From: Paraherbaspirillum soli
GTDB lineage: Bacteria; Pseudomonadota; Gammaproteobacteria; Burkholderiales; Burkholderiaceae_D
Assembly (NCBI RefSeq): GCF_042654985.1
Contig: NZ_JBHSMT010000014.1
Location: 226,279 to 290,278, forward strand
Direction: 5' to 3'
DNA length: 64,000 bases
The position numbers and the translations under genes were made by a program. Of this stretch, positions 35,792 to 44,402 are shown piece after piece; positions within the stretch are counted from its first letter, which is position 1, and each line of letters opens with the position of its first letter. The notes under the pieces were generated by a model. The model was not told where the DNA came from. It worked only from the letters and a program-made list of their open reading frames with translations, and made no database searches.

Positions 35792-37021
35792 TCAGATCGT
35801 CACCCCATGCCCCGTCACCCGCGCCAGCATCGCCCGGCGCACCACGCCTCGCGACAAATACCAGTAGACCAGCGCAACCACGGTCGACAGCAACGCAAAT
35901 CCCATCATCCCGGCGTGCAGGTAGAACAGCTTGTACAGCTCGATGCCGATCGCGTACAGCAGCATGTTGATGATACCCAGCGCGGCGCCGGCAGTGGCTT
36001 TGGAGATCGTGCTTTCGGTCAGCGTGAAACGAATCATGACCGCTGACGACAGTCCCTCGCCGAACGCAATCACGCTGATGCCGGCCACCAGGAAATAAGG
36101 TTTGTCGAGGAAGGCGGCGCCCACCAGCATGATTACAATACCCAGCCCGATCGGATACCAGGCCAGTTTGACCGAGTTGCCTAGTCGCCAGCGGTCGACC
36201 TGGCGCGCCAGGACCAGGTTGCCGGCGATCAGGCTGCCGAACACAGGGATTTGCCAAAAGCCGTACTCGACCACGCTCAAGTGCCCATCCGCCACCAGAA
36301 TCAGCGGCGACATGGCGATCCATCCGATCAACGGCATCGCCAGCAGCGGGATGCACAGCGCGCCCATTAAAAAGCGGTGGTTGGTAAATACCGCGCGATA
36401 GTCGTGCCAGATCTGTATCAGCGGCAATTTTTCAGCGCGCGATATGACCGTCTCCGGCATGTGCCGGGCCAGACCGATCAAGGCCAACGAGGCGACTGCG
36501 GCGATGAACACAAACACCATGCGCCAGGGCCAGATTTCAATCATGAAAGCGCCCGCGACCGGGCCGATCAACGGCGCGATCAAGGCCACGTTCGCCATCA
36601 GCGCAGTGACCCGGATCGCGGCTTTTTCCTCGAAAGCTTCCTGCACCACGGCATAGCCGACGGAGGAAATAAAGCAGAGTCCCATGCCCTGCGCCACGCG
36701 CAACAAAATGAAGCTTTCAATACTGTTGGAAAGCAAGGTTGCCAGGCAGGACAGGATAAAAAAGACGGTGCCGCCCAACATCACGGGCCGCCGCCCGATG
36801 CGATCCGAGAGCGGGCCGAACAGCCATTGAAACAGCGCGCCGCCAACTAAAAATGCGGTCATGGCCGAAGCCATCCACGCGGCGCTGGCGCCGAATTCAT
36901 GCGTCACAGTCAGCATCCCGGGCTGGATCATGTCGTTGGCGATATAAACCGAAAACTCGAATAACACCAGGGCTAGCGGGAACATCAGGGTAGTACGGGT
37001 CAGAACGGAGATTTTTTGCAT
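35792..37021 (-). CDS. mdfA: MdfA-like MFS multidrug exporter
   Basis: This 409-residue DHA1 transporter closely follows MdfA: FEFSVYIANDMIQPGMLTVTHEF (TM1 with the membrane acid) and LVGGALFQWLFGPLSDRIGRRPVMLGGTVFF with the loop 2-3 motif. MdfA exports cationic and neutral drugs with protons. It stands alone, convergent with folE. A physiological substrate is not indicated. Confidence 0.88.
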   Translation of the reverse strand: MQKISVLTRTTLMFPLALVLFEFSVYIANDMIQPGMLTVTHEFGASAAWMASAMTAFLVGGALFQWLFGPLSDRIGRRPVMLGGTVFFILSCLATLLSNSIESFILLRVAQGMGLCFISSVGYAVVQEAFEEKAAIRVTALMANVALIAPLIGPVAGAFMIEIWPWRMVFVFIAAVASLALIGLARHMPETVISRAEKLPLIQIWHDYRAVFTNHRFLMGALCIPLLAMPLIGWIAMSPLILVADGHLSVVEYGFWQIPVFGSLIAGNLVLARQVDRWRLGNSVKLAWYPIGLGIVIMLVGAAFLDKPYFLVAGISVIAFGEGLSSAVMIRFTLTESTISKATAGAALGIINMLLYAIGIELYKLFYLHAGMMGFALLSTVVALVYWYLSRGVVRRAMLARVTGHGVTI

Positions 37022-37136
37022 TGATGTATTGGTTGAAGCGGACGAACGTTATTTGATAAGCGAAGAAGCATTACACAAAGGCGGACTCAATTGGCAGCTC
37101 ATTTGCAGATTTGTGGCGGATTTCGATTGAATTGCA

Positions 37137-38045
37137 TCAGGCCGCTGACCCATCCCAATCGGCATCGGCCGCGAATTGCTCGACCAGGAAATCCAGCATC
37201 ACGCGCAGGATCACCGGCATTTGCCGGCGCGACGCGTACACGCCGTAAATGTTCATCTCGCGCGCTTGGTAATCGCCCAGCAATGCCACCAGCTTGCCGC
37301 TACGCAGCAGCGGTGCGGCCGAGTACAGCGGTTGCAAGGTAATGCCGGCGCCGCTGGCAGCGGCTTCCAATAGCACCGACGATTCGTTGGCGCTCATGTT
37401 GCCGCCGACCGGCACCGCCACCGGCGCGCCGTTTTTTTCGAATTCCCACAGGCTTTTGCCGAAGTAAGAATAGGTCAGGCAGTTATGCAGCGCCAATTCT
37501 TCAGCCGTCCTCGGCGTGCCGTGTTGTTGCAGGTAGGACGGCGCAGCACACACCACCGAGCGGCAGACGGCAAGTTTGCGCGCAATCAAGTTGGGATCGA
37601 GCGCATTGGTGATGCGAATCGCCAGGTCGACCCGTTCTTCGATCAGGTTGACCGCACGATCCACCAGCAGCATCGAGACCGCGGTGCCCGGATATTGTTT
37701 CAGGAAGCGGGTCAGGACCGGAGCAAGGTAAGCCTGCCCCAGCGACATGCTGCAAGTCAGTCTGAGCGTGCCGCGCGGGGTGTTGTCGGGAGGCGCCGCC
37801 GAGGCCTGGATCTTGCCGGCCAGTTCCAGCATGTGGCGGCAACGGGGCAGGGTTTCGCTGCCGGCCGATGTCAGGCTCAATTTGCGCGTGGTGCGGTGTA
37901 GCAAGCGGGCCCCGACCCATTCTTCCAGCTCCGCCAGATAACGCGACACCATCGCCCGCGACATATCGAGTTGGTCCGAGGCCGCGGTCAAGCTGCCGCG
38001 GTCCGCCACTTCCACAAAAACACGCATTGCTATCAGCCTATCCAT
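37137..38045 (-). CDS. LysR-type transcriptional regulator
   Basis: This 302-residue LysR protein starts MDRLIAMRVFVEVADRGSLTAASDQLDMSRAMVSRYLAELEE (HTH), followed by the substrate domain (TRKLSLTSAG...TSYF...SGAGITLQPLYSAAPLL). I chose the ATG at 38045. It is divergent from the MBL-fold and DsbA-like genes, 102 bases between starts, and is their likely regulator. Confidence 0.88.
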   Translation of the reverse strand: MDRLIAMRVFVEVADRGSLTAASDQLDMSRAMVSRYLAELEEWVGARLLHRTTRKLSLTSAGSETLPRCRHMLELAGKIQASAAPPDNTPRGTLRLTCSMSLGQAYLAPVLTRFLKQYPGTAVSMLLVDRAVNLIEERVDLAIRITNALDPNLIARKLAVCRSVVCAAPSYLQQHGTPRTAEELALHNCLTYSYFGKSLWEFEKNGAPVAVPVGGNMSANESSVLLEAAASGAGITLQPLYSAAPLLRSGKLVALLGDYQAREMNIYGVYASRRQMPVILRVMLDFLVEQFAADADWDGSAA

Positions 38046-38147
38046 GATTCGCTCGATCCATGCAACTAACTGCGCACTATTATGGGGTTTTTTGCGACGT
38101 TTTTGGCAACTATGATGGCGGTTCTTTATCCCTTTCTGGAGATCGCA

Positions 38148-39044
38148 ATGTTGAAATCGAAATTGAAACGCACTTTGTTCCGCTCGCTGCTGGCCGCCAC
38201 GCTTGGATTTGCGTTTGCCGGTTCCGCCGTCGCAGCGTCCAAGCCACTGACGCTGGAAGTCTACAATCCCGGCGCCAACGGCATGTTCCCGGTGTCCTCG
38301 GAGCTGATTAGCGGCGAGCGCGATGCGATCCTGATCGACGCCCAGTTCGACCGCGCCAACGCCGGTCAATTACTGAAAAAAATCCAGGACAGCGGCAAGC
38401 AGCTCACCACGATTTACATCAGCCACGGCGATCCCGATTACTACTTCGGCCTGGAAGTGCTGAAGGCGGCCTATCCGGACGTCAAGATCGTGGCCAGCGC
38501 GCCGGTGATCGCCCACATCAAGGCGACCATGCAGGCCAAGCTGGCATTCTGGGGACCGAAACTGGGCGTCAATGCGCCGCAGCAACTGATCGTCCCTGAG
38601 GCATTACAAGGAAACACGCTGACGCTGGAAGGCCGCAAGCTGGAAGTGATCGGCCTCGATGGCCCTGGCGCCAACCGCAGCTTCGTCTGGATTCCTTCGT
38701 TGAAGGCGGTGGTCGGTGGCGTGGTGGTGGACGGCAATCAGCACGTCTGGACCGCCGACACCCAGACCCCGGCTGCGCGTCAGCAATGGCTGAAGACGCT
38801 GGATAGGATCGAAGCATTGCAACCGGTCACTGTCGTGCCAGGACACTTCAGCGCCGGCGCGCCGCAAACCATAGAATCGGTCCGCTTCACCCGCAACTAC
38901 CTGAAGACCTATGAAGCCGAAACGACCAAGGCCAAGGATTCCGCCGAGCTGATCGCGGCGATGAAAAAGCACTATCCGGGGCTGACAGGCGAGTCCTCGC
39001 TGGAACTCGGCGCCAAGGTCAGCAAAGGCGAAATGAAATGGTAA
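38148..39044 (+). CDS. Exported MBL-fold hydrolase with atypical metal motif
   Basis: This 298-residue protein has a signal peptide (SLLAATLGFAFAGSAVAA, cleavage after about residue 29) and a metallo-beta-lactamase fold: DAILIDAQFDRANA, then TTIYISHGDPDYYFGLEVL where HxHxDH would be expected, and VVPGHFSAGAP near the end. The first site reads H-G-D-P-D-Y, so one metal site is altered. GGAG at 38138-38141 fixes the start at 38148. It overlaps the next gene by 7 bases. The substrate is unknown. Confidence 0.8.
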   Translation: MLKSKLKRTLFRSLLAATLGFAFAGSAVAASKPLTLEVYNPGANGMFPVSSELISGERDAILIDAQFDRANAGQLLKKIQDSGKQLTTIYISHGDPDYYFGLEVLKAAYPDVKIVASAPVIAHIKATMQAKLAFWGPKLGVNAPQQLIVPEALQGNTLTLEGRKLEVIGLDGPGANRSFVWIPSLKAVVGGVVVDGNQHVWTADTQTPAARQQWLKTLDRIEALQPVTVVPGHFSAGAPQTIESVRFTRNYLKTYEAETTKAKDSAELIAAMKKHYPGLTGESSLELGAKVSKGEMKW

Positions 39045-39679
39045 GCAATGCCCCGATTCTGCATTACATCTACGACCCGATGTGCGGCTGGTGCTACGGC
39101 GCAGCGCCTTTGCTGAAGGCCGCGCGCGAAGTCGACGGCCTCGGTATCGTGCTGCACGGCGGCGGTATGATGAGCGGCGCCAATCGCAAGCAGGTCAGCC
39201 AGGCATTGCGCGATTACGTGATGCCGCACGACCACCGGATTGCGGCGCTGACCGGGCAGGCATTCGGCCATGCCTATTTCGACGGTTTGCTGCTCGACAC
39301 TACGGCGCTGCTGGATTCGACGCCGCCGATCACCGCCGTGCTCGCGGCGCAATCGACGGCAGGGCGCGGCGCGGATCTGCTGGAGCGGATCCAGCTGGCG
39401 CATTACGTGCAGGGCCAGCGGGTGGCGGAGACGGCTGTGTTGCAGGCGCTGGCAGCGGAGATCGACCTGGATCAGGCCGCGTTCGAGGCCGAAATCGTGC
39501 GCCTTGGCGGGGCTGCCACGCAGGCGCATATCGACAGCAGCCGGGCGCTGTTGGCGCGGGTCGGCGGTCGGGGCTTTCCGACTTTTGTATGGCAAAGAGG
39601 GGAGCAAATGACGGTATTGGAAACCGGGCGTTTTCTGGGACAGCCGGAAGTTTGGAAAGCGGCGTTGAGCGCGATGTGA
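39038..39679 (+). CDS. DsbA-family (FrnE-like) thioredoxin-fold oxidoreductase
   Basis: This 213-residue protein has no signal peptide and starts LHYIYDPMCGWCYGAAPLLKAA, with the redox motif CGWC. The alpha-helical insert and VGGRGFPTFVWQRG (cis-Pro loop) follow. FrnE-type members are cytosolic disulfide isomerases. It overlaps the MBL gene by 7 bases (translational coupling) and ends before a strong terminator. Confidence 0.87.
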   Translation: MVSNAPILHYIYDPMCGWCYGAAPLLKAAREVDGLGIVLHGGGMMSGANRKQVSQALRDYVMPHDHRIAALTGQAFGHAYFDGLLLDTTALLDSTPPITAVLAAQSTAGRGADLLERIQLAHYVQGQRVAETAVLQALAAEIDLDQAAFEAEIVRLGGAATQAHIDSSRALLARVGGRGFPTFVWQRGEQMTVLETGRFLGQPEVWKAALSAM

Positions 39680-39692
39680 GTCGCGCTGCCTG

Positions 39693-39720
39693 AAAGCCTG
39701 CCTTGCGAGGCAGGCTTTTT
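39693..39720 (+). terminator. Intrinsic terminator after the DsbA-like gene
   Basis: An 11-bp stem AAAGCCTGCCT / AGGCAGGCTTT with loop TGCG, ending in TT, 13 bases after the stop codon. Confidence 0.85.
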
Positions 39721-39721
39721 C

Positions 39722-39842
39722 GGGCACCTCTAAAAACCTACTGCGCGACCCAATCTCTGGGCTGCGATGCTCACCGTACCCCTGTACGGCTGCGCTTCTC
39801 CCCCAGACCTTGGGCCGCTCGCTACGGTTTTTAGAGGTGCCC
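39722..39842. repeat. ~120-bp palindromic dispersed repeat, copy 3
   Basis: The ends GGGCACCTCTAAAAACC and GGTTTTTAGAGGTGCCC are a perfect inverted repeat. Inside are CTACTGCGCG, TGCGATGCTCACCGTACC, CCTGTACGGCTGCGCTTCTC and GGGCCGCTCGCTAC. It starts right behind the terminator. Confidence 0.85.
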
Positions 39843-39971
39843 TTTCGTTCGTCGATGCGCAAAGATTGCAATCGACAATGCACAGTGAACGTTTGGGCGT
39901 ATGCTAGCTGACGATGCATCCAGGTAATATCAGCTGCAAACCAGCAGCCCAACAACGATCCGGAGAATGAA

Positions 39972-40349
39972 ATGAAAACCCGCATTTATTCCACTCTCAA
40001 ATACATCATCCCGCTCAGTCTGGCCGGCCTGTCCATGGCGGCGCAGGCCCAAGGCGTACCGCCGCCGCAAAATGGGCATCTATTAACGCCGTTGCCAAAG
40101 ACCATTGTTGCGCCGGAATCCCTCCCGTCGCCGGCAGCCGCAGCCCTGACCAGCCCGATAAATACGATCAGCTCGGGAAATCCGGCCAGCCCGACCAATC
40201 CAAGTACCACACTCCCCAATCAAACGCCAACACAGCCGGCCTCGTCGGAAAACATCTCCGGTTCCGGGCCAAGGCCGGCAGTCAGGGGCATGTCGGGGGG
40301 CGACATCAGCGCACCCGACAGCAGCGGCAAGAGTCACCTCCCCAAGTAG
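39972..40349 (+). CDS. Exported Pro/Ser-rich hypothetical protein
   Basis: This 125-residue protein has a clear signal peptide (YIIPLSLAGLSMAAQAQG, cleavage near residue 27). The mature part is low-complexity, rich in Pro, Ser, Thr and Asn (SPAAAALTSPINTISSG, TLPNQTPTQPASS), with no recognisable domain. It could be a short secreted or cell-envelope linker protein. I do not recognise it. GGAG occurs 7 bases before the ATG. Confidence 0.6.
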   Translation: MKTRIYSTLKYIIPLSLAGLSMAAQAQGVPPPQNGHLLTPLPKTIVAPESLPSPAAAALTSPINTISSGNPASPTNPSTTLPNQTPTQPASSENISGSGPRPAVRGMSGGDISAPDSSGKSHLPK

Positions 40350-40637
40350 CGGCGATGCAGTTTCGACGCCTGATCGAATAGCCATCATGTTGCCGTTCAG
40401 CAGCTATCTGTTGATATCTTGTTGTTATTTAACGCGAAAATTAACGATATTTCATGCTGTGTTTTCATAGCATTTAGCTGTTTCTTAGATTACTTAGTGC
40501 GATTTATTGTGAAATCGGGGAGCCGAAGGTATCTTTGCGGTCATTATTTTTGACCACGCAATTTGACGTGAAAGTACTACCAAGACACCCTCGGTCAGGT
40601 AAGTGTTCGCTGCAAGTTATCCCTCCCCGAGAGAGTT
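40350..40637. other. AT-rich leader region of the autotransporter gene
   Basis: This 288-base stretch is clearly more AT-rich than its surroundings (for example 40420-40510, with TTGTTATTTAACGCG and TTAACGATATTTCATG). It probably holds the promoter of the downstream gene. I see no gene and no confident box. Confidence 0.4.
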
Positions 40638-43454
40638 ATGAATCGCGAACCAGTAAGCCATTTTCCTAGCCGTTTTCCGTTGTCCGTCGTGTCGGTTGCC
40701 GTCCTCACCATGCTGGCCGCTTGCGGCGGCGGTGGCGGCGGCAGCCAGAATCCCGGCGCTGCGACCCCCACCCCGACAGCGCCGCCGCCGTCAAGCTCGA
40801 CGGTGCCGGCCCTGAGCGCCAGTGATCCGAGCAATGCCAACCCCGCGCATGCACGCGGCATTACCGGAAAAAACGTGACGATAGGCGTGGTCGATACCGA
40901 TTTCAACGTCTCCGATCCCGAGTATGCCGGGCGCCTGACCAAGACCGTCTATTCCGCCGGCGGCGCCAACGGCAATCCGCACGGCACCGAGGTGGTGGAA
41001 GCGCTGGCCGGCGTCAGCTACGGCATCGCGCCCGCCGCGACGATACAGGGTGCGGCTTCCGGTACCACTGGCGAAGGCTTGATCCTCAGCAGCCAGATCT
41101 ATCAAGACATGTTCAACAAGGGCGTCAGGATTTTCAACCAGTCGAACGGCTTTGGCTCGATTACCACGCCGGGCACCGATGCCGCGACTTACTACAATAT
41201 TTATCAGCCGTACGCGGCGCAGGGCGGCTTGTTTATCTGGGCCGCCGGCAACGATGCCAGCGCCCATCCCACTTTAACTGCGGGTTTGCCGGCGCTGTAT
41301 CCGGCGCTGCAAAAGAACTGGATCGCGGTGGTCGCGGTGAATGCGGTCGGCGGCGCGCAAGGTTATTCCAGCAGCGACACTACTCCCGGCGTGCTGTCCA
41401 GCTATTCGAATCGCTGCGGCGAAGCCGCCAACTGGTGCCTGGCGGCCCCCGGCGATTTCATCTCGCCCAGCGCCGGCAGCCGCGTCTACGGCACGTCGTT
41501 CGCCACGCCGGCGGTCACCGGCACTGCGGCGCTGGTGCAGCAAGTCTATCCGTGGATGAATGCCGACCTGATACGCCAGACCATCCTGTCGACCGCCACC
41601 AGCATGGGCGATCCCGCCACTTACGGCTGGGGCATGTTGAACGCCAGCAAGGCAGCCAACGGCCCGGCGCTATTCGATACCCGGCTGGCGCTCGGCAACA
41701 ACGTCAACGTCACATTCGATGCGGCCAGCGCCACCTTCAGCAACAACATCGGCGGCGATGCAGGATTGATCAAGGATGGCAGCGGCCAGCTGACTTTGTC
41801 GGGTATCAACACCTATACCGGCGCCAATGAAGTGGTCAAAGGCACCCTCAACATCACCGGTTCGATTGCCTCCGCGGTCACCGTCGATGCCGCCGGCACG
41901 CTGTCCGGCGCCGGCGGCCGGATCGGCGGCAGCGTCGTCAACAATGGCCGCCTGAGCAATACCGGCGCCGGCATGACCATCGTCGCCAATTACACCGCAT
42001 CGTCCAACGCGGTGCTGGCCAATCAATTGAATACCACTCTGACGGTCGGCGGCAGCGCCGCGCTGGGCAGTTCGCACCTGGTCGCCACCACGCCGGCCGG
42101 CAGCAGCGATCCATCCGGCTACGTCACGCAGCAAGTCGGGGTCAAGGGCAAAGTGCTGACCGCCGCCAACGGCGTGACGGGACAATTCAGCGATGTCTCG
42201 TTCGAGCATGACGGCATCACTTTCAACCCCGGCACCTTCCTGACCGCGACGCTGGCCTATAGCGCCAAGGAAGTCGATCTGAACATCTCCCGTAACGACG
42301 TCACGGTATTGGCGGCGCAAGCGTTCCCGGCCGACGCCACCCGCAACAGCAGCGCCGCCAACGTCCAGCAAGCACTGAAAGCCGCCGACACCATGGTCGC
42401 CAGCGGCAACGCCGGCGGCGGCAATGCCGCCTTTGTCGCCAGCGCCGCGGCATTGGAGCGTACCGCCAACATTGCCGCCGCAGCCCAGGTCCTCGACAGC
42501 CTGTCAGGCCAAATCCATGCATCGGCCCAAGCCCTGACATTCCAGCAGTCGCAAGCAGTCAACCGCGACCTGTCGAACCGTCTGGCCTTGTTGGGCGACA
42601 GCCAGTCGGCGCGGGCCCAGAGCGGCCTGTGGGCGAGCGTCATCGGCGCTTCCGGCAAATTGTCCGAAGCAGGCTATGCCGGCGCCAACACTTCCACCTG
42701 GGGCGGCCAGTTCGGCTTTGATACCCGCCTGAATGACAAAGCGATTGTCGGCGCGGCGATTTCCTATTCGGACAGCCGGGCCAATTTCGACCGTTTCGGC
42801 GGCGTTTCCAAAAGCCAGAATACCGGCCTCTCGTTGTACGGCCGTTATGCGCTGACCCAGGACGGGATTTACGTCTCCGGCCGCACCGGCGTCGCCAGCG
42901 TCAACAACAAAGTCAATCGTACCGCCATCGTCGGCAGCGAGACCGACAGCCTGTCGGCCGAGCACAGCGACAAGGTGTTTTCCGCTTATGTCGAAACCGG
43001 TTATGTGCGGCAACTGTCCGCGACATCCAACCTGACCCCGTTCGCCGGGATTGCCTACGATAGACTCAAACGCGGCGGCTTCACCGAAAGCGGCAGCCCG
43101 TTCGGCCTGAGCGCCAATAGTCAGTCGTACCAGCAAACCGCGGGCCTGCTCGGATTGCGCGGCGATGCCCATTGGAACTGGGTCGGCGGCAGCAGCATTC
43201 TGCAAGCCTACGCCGCCTGGCAACATGGATTCAACGACGGCAAGCTGGATTTCGGCGCCGCCTTCGTCGGCGCCCCGGGCGCAGGCTTTACCGTGCAAGG
43301 CATCGGCTTGGCGCGCAATAGCGGCTGGGCCGGGATTGGCATCACGACCGCGGTGGATAAGAGCTGGAGCTGGTATGCCAACTACGATGCCCAGCTTGGC
43401 AGAGGCGGTTTGGCGAACAATGTCCTGTCGGCGGGGATACGGATCGCTTTTTAA
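40638..43454 (+). CDS. Subtilisin-like autotransporter lipoprotein (NalP/SphB1 type)
   Basis: This is a 938-residue type V secretion protein. A lipobox TMLAAC puts the lipidated Cys at 29, followed by a Gly run and a Pro-rich linker. The S8 protease domain (residues ~75-345) has Asp86 in VDTDFN, His115 in PHGTEV and Ser287 in YGTSFATPA, with the oxyanion Asn in WAAGND. Residues ~350-450 form an autotransporter-associated beta-strand repeat (DGSGQLTLSGINTYTGANEV). The C-terminal ~280 residues are a 12-strand barrel ending in Phe. NalP and SphB1 also combine a lipobox with subtilisin and process other surface proteins; the target here is unknown. Confidence 0.9.
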   Translation: MNREPVSHFPSRFPLSVVSVAVLTMLAACGGGGGGSQNPGAATPTPTAPPPSSSTVPALSASDPSNANPAHARGITGKNVTIGVVDTDFNVSDPEYAGRLTKTVYSAGGANGNPHGTEVVEALAGVSYGIAPAATIQGAASGTTGEGLILSSQIYQDMFNKGVRIFNQSNGFGSITTPGTDAATYYNIYQPYAAQGGLFIWAAGNDASAHPTLTAGLPALYPALQKNWIAVVAVNAVGGAQGYSSSDTTPGVLSSYSNRCGEAANWCLAAPGDFISPSAGSRVYGTSFATPAVTGTAALVQQVYPWMNADLIRQTILSTATSMGDPATYGWGMLNASKAANGPALFDTRLALGNNVNVTFDAASATFSNNIGGDAGLIKDGSGQLTLSGINTYTGANEVVKGTLNITGSIASAVTVDAAGTLSGAGGRIGGSVVNNGRLSNTGAGMTIVANYTASSNAVLANQLNTTLTVGGSAALGSSHLVATTPAGSSDPSGYVTQQVGVKGKVLTAANGVTGQFSDVSFEHDGITFNPGTFLTATLAYSAKEVDLNISRNDVTVLAAQAFPADATRNSSAANVQQALKAADTMVASGNAGGGNAAFVASAAALERTANIAAAAQVLDSLSGQIHASAQALTFQQSQAVNRDLSNRLALLGDSQSARAQSGLWASVIGASGKLSEAGYAGANTSTWGGQFGFDTRLNDKAIVGAAISYSDSRANFDRFGGVSKSQNTGLSLYGRYALTQDGIYVSGRTGVASVNNKVNRTAIVGSETDSLSAEHSDKVFSAYVETGYVRQLSATSNLTPFAGIAYDRLKRGGFTESGSPFGLSANSQSYQQTAGLLGLRGDAHWNWVGGSSILQAYAAWQHGFNDGKLDFGAAFVGAPGAGFTVQGIGLARNSGWAGIGITTAVDKSWSWYANYDAQLGRGGLANNVLSAGIRIAF

Positions 43455-43465
43455 AAAATAGAGGA

Positions 43466-43561
43466 GTAGGGCGGATGAGCGCAGCGTTATCCGCCGCTGG
43501 ATGTGCCACCTGCGCTTGATGCATCCAGGACGGCGGAAGACGCTACGCTTTTCCACCCTAC
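43466..43561. repeat. REP doublet of the GTAGGGCGGATGAGCG type
   Basis: GTAGGGCGGATGAGCGCAGC at the left and the inverted CGCTTTTCCACCCTAC at the right. It is nearly the same as the doublet at 21826-21921, starting 12 bases after the autotransporter stop. Confidence 0.85.
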
Positions 43562-43637
43562 GCTGCTGTTGTTACGTAGAAATTATTTAACTCCTATAAT
43601 GCCTCACTCCTGTTTCGTATCAAGTGAGGTCATTGCA

Positions 43638-44317
43638 ATGCTTCAAGCTATCGCCCCCAACATATGGCATGCGCAGCACGAGTTCGTGGTGAGCGGCCTG
43701 CGGATGTCCTCGCGCATGACCGTGGTGCGCCTTAAAAATGGCGGGCTGTGGATCCATTCGCCGGTGCCGCTATCGGCTGAGATCCACTCCCAGCTTTCGG
43801 CTCTGGGCCAGGTGCAGTTTGTCGTCGCACCCAACAAGACCCACCATTTGTTCGTCTCGAAATACCTCGCTGCTTTTCCGCAGGCCAGACTGTTCGGAGC
43901 GCCCGGGCTGCTTGCCAAGCGGCCGGATCTGGCAGGCATGCATGAATTGACGCGAACCATCGAGCCGGAGTGGCGCGAAGATCTGGACCAGGTTTTTTTG
44001 ACGGTATCCCGTTTGGCAATGAGACCGTGTGGCTGCACAAAGCGTCGCGCACGCTTATCGTCACCGACTTGTGTCAGTTGTGGCTCGGCGATTTGGCATT
44101 TGCGGCCAAGGTTTTTGCACGCCTGACCGGCGTCCGCACCCGGCTTGCGGTGCCGCGTACAGTGCGTTTTTTGGTCAAGGACAGGCAAGCGGCGCGCGCC
44201 AGCGCCCAAAAAATTCTGCAGTGGCCGTTCGAGCGGGTGGTGGTGGCGCATAACGCCATCATCGAGCATGACGCGCATGCGGCTGTGGCCAGGGCGTTTG
44301 CCTGCTTCGACAATTAG
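43638..44317 (+). pseudogene. DUF4336 protein gene split by a frameshift in a poly-T run
   Basis: The first frame from ATG 43638 reads MLQAIAPNIWHAQHEFVVSG, THHLFVSKYLAAFPQARLFGAPGLLAKRPDL and EPEWREDLDQVF, a DUF4336 (MBL-like) N-terminal half. The match then continues in another frame as FDGIPFGNETVWLHKASRTLIVTDLC...GDLAFAAKVFARLTG to 44317. The switch falls in a run of seven T at 43992-43998; one more T would restore a single frame of about 227 codons. It is either a real slip or a base-calling error. GAGG precedes the ATG. The function of DUF4336 is unknown. Confidence 0.82.
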
Positions 44318-44339
44318 CCAGGCGGCTGGTACAAATGAC

Positions 44340-44384
44340 AATCGGCCTGAATAACTCGCAAGAGTTATTCAGGCCGATTTTTTT
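44340..44384 (+). terminator. Very strong intrinsic terminator
   Basis: An 18-bp perfect stem, AATCGGCCTGAATAACTC with GAGTTATTCAGGCCGATT, loop GCAA, then a T run to 44384. It ends the DUF4336 transcript, 19 bases before the convergent saccharopine dehydrogenase-family stop. Confidence 0.92.
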
Positions 44385-44402
44385 GAAGCAGCTAATGAAA
44401 CC

